Assembly: GCA_020440935.1 (NCBI GenBank)
Contig: JAGRNC010000157.1
Coordinates: forward strand, 1-6,300
Reading direction: 5' to 3'
From: Leptospiraceae bacterium
GTDB lineage: Bacteria; Spirochaetota; Leptospiria; Leptospirales; Leptonemataceae
Length of the DNA stretch: 6,300 nucleotides
The position numbers and the translations under genes were made by a program. The notes beneath the pieces were generated by a model, which saw nothing but the letters and a program-made list of their open reading frames with translations, ran no database searches and was not told the DNA's origin. Of the stretch, positions 1-5,286 are shown one piece after another. Position 1 is the stretch's first letter. Every line of letters starts with the position of its first letter.

Positions 1-756
1 GGTGGGACATCCGGTGAGATAACCGAATACTGTCGAGTATTGCCACACAAATGCCTGATCCAGGGCCCGAATCTGACGAAGCACCGAAGCAACCCGGGAT
101 TCGGCAGCTCGCATCTCTCCGTCGGTGATCCAGCTCCAGCTGAATCGGAAATGGTCTTCATCCCCGATGGTGGCGGCTGTTTGGATGCCTTCCTGACTGC
201 CGGGCCAGATATCGGAGAGAAATCCTTTGGAAGAAAGAAACACATCCTCAAGAAACTGGCTATGTTCATCCGCGGCGTAAGGCAGGCCTGGAATATTACG
301 GGCCATTCGGATGCGGAATTGCACCTCGCCGGACTTGAGTTCCAGCGCCTCGATGTTTCCGGCCGGATCGGGTTGCATGAGATTTTCCGGCCAGGGCTCG
401 GCCACAGATTCTGGCTGCCTGTCCCCGGCATCGGATTTCTTAATTTCAAAGTATGTTTGCAAGCGTGCAAGAGCGGTGCCTCCGGGAAGCCGAAACCGGC
501 CGGTACGAGTAAACACTTCTTTGCGGTAGGATTCAATTCCCTGGATTATAGAATTGCGAAAGACGCTGTAACAATCTTCGCAGCCGCACAATCCAGTAGT
601 CAAAAACTGGTGTTCGGAGGTATTGCAGCCCGGACATCGCATGGAAGTTTCCGGAACGATGGCCCGACGACAGCTCTGACAGTAATAGGTCATTGCGCCC
701 TGGGCAGGGTCGAAGATATGCACAGTAGATTCATTTTGACAGGTGGGACAAATCAT
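1..756 (-). CDS. mcsB: McsA-McsB fusion: zinc domain plus protein-arginine kinase domain (partial, 3' end off window)
   Basis: The 252 codons present begin at an ATG with a good ribosome binding site and stay open to base 1. Residues 1-95 resemble McsA. They carry four Cys pairs (C3/C6, C26/C29, C41/C44, C59/C62), and the stretch from CPGC through CEDCYSVF to RTGRFRLP matches the second McsA zinc module. About 50 linker residues follow. From residue 145 the protein resembles McsB, the ATP:guanido phosphotransferase that phosphorylates protein arginines for Clp degradation: RIRMARN (148-154) corresponds to the ATP-binding SRIRLARN, DEDHFR (199-204) to NEEDHIR, and FGYLTGCPT (244-252) to GYLTSCPT. 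The catalytic cysteine and the phosphoarginine-binding region would lie beyond the edge. The UVR motif that ends ordinary McsA is absent, its place taken by the kinase. The kinase N-lobe is about 40 residues shorter than in Bacillus McsB. It is the last visible gene of the lolE-lolD operon, 41 bases after lolD. Activity is inferred. Confidence 0.82.
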   Translation of the reverse strand, partial: MICPTCQNESTVHIFDPAQGAMTYYCQSCRRAIVPETSMRCPGCNTSEHQFLTTGLCGCEDCYSVFRNSIIQGIESYRKEVFTRTGRFRLPGGTALARLQTYFEIKKSDAGDRQPESVAEPWPENLMQPDPAGNIEALELKSGEVQFRIRMARNIPGLPYAADEHSQFLEDVFLSSKGFLSDIWPGSQEGIQTAATIGDEDHFRFSWSWITDGEMRAAESRVASVLRQIRALDQAFVWQYSTVFGYLTGCPT

Positions 757-761
757 TCGTA

Positions 762-767
762 TCCTTT
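762..767 (-). promoter_or_regulatory. Ribosome binding site of the mcsA-mcsB fusion gene
   Basis: On the minus strand AAAGGA lies five bases before the ATG at 756. It fixes the start of the fusion protein so that the first Cys pair (C3/C6) is included. It lies in the 41-base gap after the lolD stop, which shows no terminator hairpin, so co-transcription is likely. Confidence 0.6.
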
Positions 768-797
768 AGCCCTCCCATGGATCGCTATTGCGTCGGT

Positions 798-1499
798 CTA
801 TGGCGCCACAGATTCGGTGAATGGTTCCAGATGCCCTTCCTTTAAGCGGAAGCGCCTGGGTACCCGTCGAGCCAGATCGCGATCGTGGGTTACAATCAGC
901 ATAGTGAAACCAAGCTCAGATTGCAAGTTCCACAATAAATCGGCCAGCTTCTCCGAATTATCTCGATCCAGATTTCCCGTGGGCTCATCGGCAAGAATTA
1001 GTTTCTTACCGCCGACCAGAGCTCGGGCTACACCAGCTCTTGCCATCTCCCCTCCGGAAATCTGCGAGGGATAATGATGCAATCGGTGCGACAGACCCAC
1101 GTTCTTTAGCATTGCAACGGCAGACTCTGCACTTCGCGCAACATTTCTGCGCTGAATCCAGAGCGGCATAATCACGTTTTCCAGGACCGTAAAATCAGGA
1201 AGCAGGTAATGGTGCTGAAAGATCAATCCTACGTGCTCGGCCCGGAAGTTCTCCTTTTGCCGTTCGCTCATGGAAGTAATCTCCTGACCGTAGATACGAA
1301 CTTTTCCGGAAACAGGCGTATCGATAGATCCAACAATATGAAGCAGCGTGGATTTTCCCACGCCGCTGGCGCCCTCCACCGAGACGATCTCCCCTGGAGC
1401 TACAGTCAGATCGAGACTGCGAATAACATGCACGATTTCGCCTTCGCCCCGATAGGACTTGGACATCTGCTCAATTTCTATGGCTGCTTCAGAACTCAT
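798..1499 (-). CDS. lolD: LolD: ATPase subunit of the lipoprotein-releasing ABC transporter
   Basis: This cytoplasmic ATPase powers extraction of lipoproteins from the inner membrane by the LolC/E permease. With the ATG at 1499 it has 233 residues, the usual LolD length. Landmarks in order are Walker A GASGVGKST (43-51), the Q-loop FQHHYLLPDFTVLEN (94-108), the signature ISGGE (147-151), Walker B LILADEPTGNLD (167-178) with catalytic E172, and the switch histidine in VTHD (H205). The Q-loop with HHYLLPDF is close to LolD and separates it from MacB-type or FtsE-type relatives. After SGGE the usual QQR reads MAR, a mild deviation. A TTG at 1520 would add seven residues and overlap the lolE stop by two bases, but it has no ribosome binding site. 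The ATG has GAGGA just upstream, rather closely spaced at three bases, and is preferred. All catalytic motifs are intact. Confidence 0.92.
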   Translation of the reverse strand: MSSEAAIEIEQMSKSYRGEGEIVHVIRSLDLTVAPGEIVSVEGASGVGKSTLLHIVGSIDTPVSGKVRIYGQEITSMSERQKENFRAEHVGLIFQHHYLLPDFTVLENVIMPLWIQRRNVARSAESAVAMLKNVGLSHRLHHYPSQISGGEMARAGVARALVGGKKLILADEPTGNLDRDNSEKLADLLWNLQSELGFTMLIVTHDRDLARRVPRRFRLKEGHLEPFTESVAP

Positions 1500-1516
1500 A
1501 ATTCCTCGGACGACGA

Positions 1517-2887
1517 TCAATCGTTTCGTATGGTCTGCACCGGATCCTGCAGGGCGGCCTGTCTTGCGGGGAAGAATCCTGCGAAACCGCTCAAGATCAT
1601 GGTGGTGAGGGCTACTCCAAAGATGATGTTCAAATCAGCATTTACAGGAAGATGATCGAAATAGTAAATATTGCGCGGGATCAAATGGACCGGAGCGCAA
1701 CTACCAGACCACCATACACAGGCAGAGTTGATCATATCTTCTACGAGCTGAATCACCGTTTCCAGGTGATTGGCCATAAAAATGCCGGTGGCCCCGCCCA
1801 CCGCAGTGGCAAGCAGACCGATCAGCAACGAATGCGCTGTGAATATGATCAGTACACTACCTGTGGGTAAGCCCATGGACCGTAGCATTCCAATAGACCT
1901 GCTCTTGGAACGCACCAGCAAGTAGGACGTGACCCAGATTCCAGCCACTCCGGCCAGGATGAGTAGTCCCAGTATCATGACCATAAGAGTCTTTTCTAAC
2001 TGCAATGCCGCCAGGAAATTCCCTTTTTCATCGCGGATGGTGCGAATCGAATACAGATACTGGTTTCCAGGCAAGGAATCGCGAATCATCTTACGGGCCA
2101 GGTCCAGATCGGCCAGATCTTTTAGCTGAAAAATGACCTCGGTGCTCTGGTTGCGCAAACCCAGCACTCGCTGCGCAGTATTGAGAGAAAGGAAAATCAG
2201 ATTTAGATCAAATTCGTAGTAACCGGTGCGGAAAAAGCCGCCAATGGTAAAAACCTGCTGCTGCACCTGCATGCCTTTGGTTAAGGAACCGCCCTGGGGC
2301 ATGAACAATCGGATCTGATCGCCCACATCCCAGTGATAGTAGCGCGCCATCTCGCGGCCGACAATGACCACATTACCGCCATCAAAGCGGTCCAATAGAT
2401 CCTGATTGTAATGAACAATGCGCGGAAAATCTCTTAGCTCTCCGGTTTTCAGATCTTCAGGGTGAACCGGAAGGGCGCGAATGGCTTTTCCTTCGAATCG
2501 ATTCTGAATCTCCAACAAAGCATTGATGGAAATGCTGGGAAAACTGGAGCGAAGCAGTTGCTCAAGGTTTGGTTCTTTTTCCGTGGCAGTGAGTATTTCA
2601 CTGTAGTTGTTTAGCGAAGCGCCAGCCAGGCTGCGGCTCAAGGTGATGTGATACCCCGAATTCCAGAGCGAACTATGCACCTCTTTTTGAAATCCAGTGA
2701 AAACCGACAGCACCACGACCATGATGAATACCATCAAGGCCATAAATATAAAAGAAAGACGCGTTCCCAGACTGAATAAGACCATACGACCCTGGCCACG
2801 CAAATACCTTGCCGCGATGAATAATTCCAGTCCGAATCGAGAACGAAACACAGATTGGCAAAGTGCTGATGCGATGGGGGGAGTCAA
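1517..2887 (-). CDS. lolE: LolC/LolE-family permease of the lipoprotein-releasing transporter (start uncertain)
   Basis: This is the inner-membrane subunit that takes lipoproteins from the membrane and passes them to the periplasmic carrier. It shows the LolC/E/MacB plan: the N-terminal motif ELFIAARYLRG (21-31), TM1 at about 44-64 followed by GFQKE (65-69), a large periplasmic domain (about 70-300), then TM2 (301-325), TM3 (345-371) and TM4 (418-440). The cytoplasmic coupling loop RSKSRSIGMLRSMGL follows TM2, and the protein ends with FPARQAALQDPVQTIR, the classic family tail. At 456 residues it is somewhat longer than the usual 400-415. Some of the excess lies before the first motif and some in the TM3-TM4 loop, which carries C390 and C397. 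Translation as drawn uses TTG at 2887, which has no ribosome binding site. GTG at 2851 is an alternative, and a GTG at 2903 with a good site is one base out of frame. No second permease gene is adjacent, so whether it is LolC, LolE or a LolF-like homodimer is unresolved. Confidence 0.88.
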   Translation of the reverse strand: MTPPIASALCQSVFRSRFGLELFIAARYLRGQGRMVLFSLGTRLSFIFMALMVFIMVVVLSVFTGFQKEVHSSLWNSGYHITLSRSLAGASLNNYSEILTATEKEPNLEQLLRSSFPSISINALLEIQNRFEGKAIRALPVHPEDLKTGELRDFPRIVHYNQDLLDRFDGGNVVIVGREMARYYHWDVGDQIRLFMPQGGSLTKGMQVQQQVFTIGGFFRTGYYEFDLNLIFLSLNTAQRVLGLRNQSTEVIFQLKDLADLDLARKMIRDSLPGNQYLYSIRTIRDEKGNFLAALQLEKTLMVMILGLLILAGVAGIWVTSYLLVRSKSRSIGMLRSMGLPTGSVLIIFTAHSLLIGLLATAVGGATGIFMANHLETVIQLVEDMINSACVWWSGSCAPVHLIPRNIYYFDHLPVNADLNIIFGVALTTMILSGFAGFFPARQAALQDPVQTIRND

Positions 2888-2934
2888 GGACGCTTTTGAC
2901 CACCGGGGGGCCTTTTTCTTGCAGTTAAGATCGA
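2888..2934. other. Short divergent spacer between lolE and the membrane-protein gene
   Basis: These 47 bases must carry, or overlap, the start signals for both genes. On the plus strand TTGACC (2896-2901) is a good -35 match, but nothing like a -10 lies 16-18 bases downstream; TAAGAT at 2926-2931 is too far away. On the minus strand AAAAAGG (2917-2911) is a plausible ribosome binding site for a GTG at 2903. A G6 run (2905-2910) lies here, and a second G6 run (2876-2881) lies just inside lolE. No promoter can be called with confidence. Confidence 0.4.
2911..2917 (-). promoter_or_regulatory. Candidate ribosome binding site pointing to an out-of-frame GTG before lolE
   Basis: On the minus strand AAAAAGG is followed after seven bases by GTG at 2903, a normal spacing. 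That GTG opens a reading frame one base out of register with lolE. The in-frame TTG at 2887 has no such site. This is the best translation signal in the spacer, so it bears on where lolE really begins. Confidence 0.35.
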
Positions 2935-3963
2935 ATGGAAAATGGAAAAATCACTGACAGCAAAGACGGTCCCTGGACGCTGCAATCCATGTTCCAGAAG
3001 TCGGCCCTTCTACTGATTCCATTCTTTCTTTACTTTCTAGCATTCATCACGGGCCGCCCGGTGTACAAACAACCCGATTCCATGGCCCCCCTTTCCGAAG
3101 AGGCAGGAATGCGATTTCAGCATGGTCTACTGGGACGCTTAATTCTGGAGTCGCGCTATCTGGATACCATGGCCGACCCGCTGCTGGAAAGCGATGCCCG
3201 TCCAGGTGAGGTTTTTCGATCGGTGGAACGCTCGGCTGTAGCGGATCGCTTCTACCTGGTGGTATCTGCCTTCTGGTGTATGACGTTGATGTTCTGTTTT
3301 CTGGCCGGGGCCCGCGGCTACTGGTTCTACCGACCCATGATTCAGGTCATCATGGCCCCTTCCATTGTCATACTGCTGGGGATCTTGCTGGTGGCGCGTA
3401 GCAAAGACCTCACCTCCAATTTCTCCGTGGCGCTCTATAACCATGTAATACTGGAGACTGTGCTATTATTTCTGGCCCTTGGAATGTTTTTGTATCAACG
3501 GATGCGACTGGATCCGCTTTCGCAGGGCAGGTCTTTTCTGGACTTCTTGCAAAAGCGCGGCAATGGCCGTAGAAAGAGCCTATCGGGAGGGTTCACCGTG
3601 GCCGCCCAGCTGGTAATGATAACCCTGGCCGGAACCTTAATCAGCAATGTATTGCTTCTTCCTCTCTACAAGCTTCAACTTTCTTTTCCAGGTTACTTTG
3701 GCATTCTACTTCTAGCGGCCGTGATTGGACTGGGAATCTTCTATTTGATATCTTACAGCCGGGTCTCGGCGATGACGGGGGAGGAAAAGTCTTTGCTTGC
3801 TCCTCCGGCATTTCTGGGATTTAGGATTTTGAGCAACACAGTATTTCTCACCATGCTCATCGGTGCGATTACGGTTGTGATTGGTACCATCGTAACGCTG
3901 GCCATTCTAAACATTGATCTACTGCAAGCCACTTCTGTGCTCTCCGCTGTGAAGGGCCTATAA
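2935..3963 (+). CDS. Seven-helix integral membrane protein, function unknown
   Basis: I do not recognise this 342-residue protein. It has seven likely membrane helices: about 23-40, 104-124, 133-153, 164-186, 220-244, 252-273 and 299-327. A soluble loop of about 60 residues (41-103) follows the first helix and would be periplasmic if the N-terminus is inside. A basic loop at 205-217 (KRGNGRRK) between helices 4 and 5 suits the cytoplasmic side. No catalytic motif, cofactor site or transporter signature is evident. The start at 2935 is chosen because it begins the open frame. The site upstream is weak (AAGA five bases before), and the next Met (residue 19, at 2989) has none. It is divergent from lolE and convergent with the next gene, so it appears to be transcribed alone. 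A role in the envelope is only a guess from its neighbours. Confidence 0.82.
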   Translation: MENGKITDSKDGPWTLQSMFQKSALLLIPFFLYFLAFITGRPVYKQPDSMAPLSEEAGMRFQHGLLGRLILESRYLDTMADPLLESDARPGEVFRSVERSAVADRFYLVVSAFWCMTLMFCFLAGARGYWFYRPMIQVIMAPSIVILLGILLVARSKDLTSNFSVALYNHVILETVLLFLALGMFLYQRMRLDPLSQGRSFLDFLQKRGNGRRKSLSGGFTVAAQLVMITLAGTLISNVLLLPLYKLQLSFPGYFGILLLAAVIGLGIFYLISYSRVSAMTGEEKSLLAPPAFLGFRILSNTVFLTMLIGAITVVIGTIVTLAILNIDLLQATSVLSAVKGL

Positions 3964-4017
3964 AGTAGAGTATCCGCGGCCGAGAATCGGCATTTGCTGC
4001 CAGTCCGCAGAAAACTA
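3964..4017. terminator. Convergent spacer with weak hairpins, possible terminator
   Basis: Two genes converge on these 54 bases. GCCGA-GAA-TCGGC (3979-3991) forms a five-pair stem with a tight loop. A second imperfect hairpin pairs TTTGCTGC (3993-4000) with GCAGAAAA (4007-4014), and its outer T and A runs would serve transcripts from either side. Neither has a long GC stem with a clean U tract, so this is a plausible but weak bidirectional terminator. Confidence 0.3.
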
Positions 4018-5199
4018 TCAGAGCGTCATATCAATGCGGACGGTAGTCTTTTCGCGCTTTGGCTCGGGATAGATGTTGCATCGGTATTGAATGCCTTCCT
4101 GTCGGCAGATGTCTTCCAGGTAGGAGTTGTACAGTAGTCCCAGCCCTGCCCCCAGTTTTCCGTCTTCTTCGTCATTTCCATAGAACGAGGCCAGGCTAAT
4201 TCCATCGGTATTGGTCTTCATTTTCCGCGCTAGAGACTGAGAGACCCTTTCGTCGATGATTCCGTAATTGGATATGGATATCAGGATTCTATACTGCTGG
4301 CCTATGGTATTTCGTTCGGGGTTCATGGTCCAGGAAAGCTCAAGCATCTGCGATGTCTTCTGCGCAAGAGCTGTTACCTTTCTCCGGTTTTCTGCATCGC
4401 GAAGAAAGTAGTCCACGGCGCCTTTGTCGGCCAGGCCATGCCGTACAATCAATCTTTCGAAATGTGCCTTTTCCGCATTCTGAATAAACTCCATGAGCAG
4501 ATTACTGAGATGAGTTGCAATCTGCGTATGATGCAGATACGAATAAATCATGGAAGCGAAGGTTCGCTCCATGGCCGATTTGAATCCGGTATGGGAGATG
4601 ACGTAGTATACAAACCAGATTCTCGGATCCACGCGATCCAGGAATCGCGGCAGGCTTCGAACCCGGGCATGCTGGTCTTCTTCGTTTAGATTTGTGGCCC
4701 CAAGAATGCGTTCGGTAATGAGAGTCCGCAAATTACTCTTGATACCTTCTATAAGCTCCGGACTGGTCTTTTGAAGCTGCTCCACTTTCTGCGGCGAAAT
4801 ATGATTGAGGTCCACTATGGAGTTCTTGGGGTTCTTGCGATTGTATTCTTTTACTACGCTGGATTCAAAAAGCGTTCGTGCAAGGGATGGTGTCAGCTTT
4901 TTATAAAGAACGCCATAAACGATGAGGTTGTTGGTGCTAATGATTTCGAATCTTTTTCGCAGCAAGTCCGGCAGAGCTACATAGATCTCTTCGATGCAGG
5001 ACTTCATTACCAGCTTCTGGATGGTCTGCGCATTGTAGCTGTCCGATTGAAGCCCTTCTTTGGGCAGTCCATCCCTGGAAGTTACCTTTTTTAGAGCTGG
5101 CGATGCCCCCACCATTTCCAGTCCCCGCGGAGTGAAAATAATACTGGCAGGTAGGTGTACAAATGGATCTTTCCCCTCTATCTTTGCAGGTGCGCTCAC
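4018..5199 (-). CDS. Protein with a degenerate GHKL (histidine-kinase-like) ATPase domain, function unknown
   Basis: This is a 393-residue soluble protein with no signal peptide or membrane segment. The C-terminal part has the order of GHKL ATP-binding boxes. An N-box-like helix LLMEFIQNAEKAHFERL (234-250) carries E237 and N241, SISNYGIID (308-316) stands where the DxGxG box would be, and GKLGAGLGL (347-355) matches the glycine-rich lid. A closing beta strand TTVRIDM follows. The aspartate normally contacting adenine is replaced (SNYG), so ATP binding is uncertain. Residues 1-230 are not recognised and are mostly helical. There is no phospho-acceptor H-box, so this is not an ordinary histidine kinase. 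An anti-sigma-type or signalling ATPase, or a regulatory pseudokinase, are possible readings. Translation starts at GTG 5199, preceded by GGGAAGA five bases upstream; no other ATG or GTG was seen in frame nearby. It converges on the membrane-protein gene and diverges from the TPR gene. Confidence 0.8.
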   Translation of the reverse strand: MSAPAKIEGKDPFVHLPASIIFTPRGLEMVGASPALKKVTSRDGLPKEGLQSDSYNAQTIQKLVMKSCIEEIYVALPDLLRKRFEIISTNNLIVYGVLYKKLTPSLARTLFESSVVKEYNRKNPKNSIVDLNHISPQKVEQLQKTSPELIEGIKSNLRTLITERILGATNLNEEDQHARVRSLPRFLDRVDPRIWFVYYVISHTGFKSAMERTFASMIYSYLHHTQIATHLSNLLMEFIQNAEKAHFERLIVRHGLADKGAVDYFLRDAENRRKVTALAQKTSQMLELSWTMNPERNTIGQQYRILISISNYGIIDERVSQSLARKMKTNTDGISLASFYGNDEEDGKLGAGLGLLYNSYLEDICRQEGIQYRCNIYPEPKREKTTVRIDMTL

Positions 5200-5252
5200 G
5201 AAAATCTTCCCGGTCCAGTGGACCTTTTTTGTCGTCCGAACCCACCGGGGTC

Positions 5253-5280
5253 TTGAATTTTTTTCGATTCACCCGATATT
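5253..5280 (+). promoter_or_regulatory. Candidate promoter of the TPR gene
   Basis: TTGAAT (5253-5258) and GATATT (5275-5280) each match four of six sigma70 consensus positions, with a 16-base spacer that is T-rich. The start of transcription would fall at about 5286-5288, on the ATG of the TPR gene. An inverted repeat TGAAT-N8-ATTCA (5254-5271) overlaps the -35 box and could be an operator. Both boxes are imperfect, so this is a tentative call. Confidence 0.35.
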
Positions 5281-5286
5281 AGCAGC

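Noticed and set aside
742..750. GGTGGGACA repeated at 1-9 and 742-750
   Set aside because: Both copies encode the tripeptide CPT on the minus strand (the zinc motif CPTC and the kinase motif GCPT), so the match is explained by coding rather than by an attachment site or repeat.
40..1074. A 344-codon plus-strand open frame across the kinase gene and most of lolD
   Set aside because: It lies antisense to two genes with clear family motifs, its translation shows no domain, and it crosses the boundary between them. It is a by-product of codon bias on the other strand.
1500..1520. TTG at 1520 as the lolD start, overlapping the lolE stop
   Set aside because: No ribosome binding site precedes it, and the ATG at 1499 gives the usual 233-residue length with GAGGA upstream.
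2673..2903. A 76-codon minus-strand frame beginning at GTG 2903 as a separate gene
   Set aside because: Most of it overlaps lolE in another frame and its translation has no recognisable features. Only its start signal is of interest, as treated under the lolE start.
2896..2920. GC-rich run followed by T5 as an intrinsic terminator in the lolE spacer
   Set aside because: The sequence CCACCGGGGGGCC cannot form a stem of useful length, and no plus-strand gene ends upstream of it.
3139..3444. A 101-codon minus-strand frame inside the seven-helix protein gene
   Set aside because: It is antisense to a well-supported membrane protein, and its His/Gln-rich translation is typical of a shadow frame.
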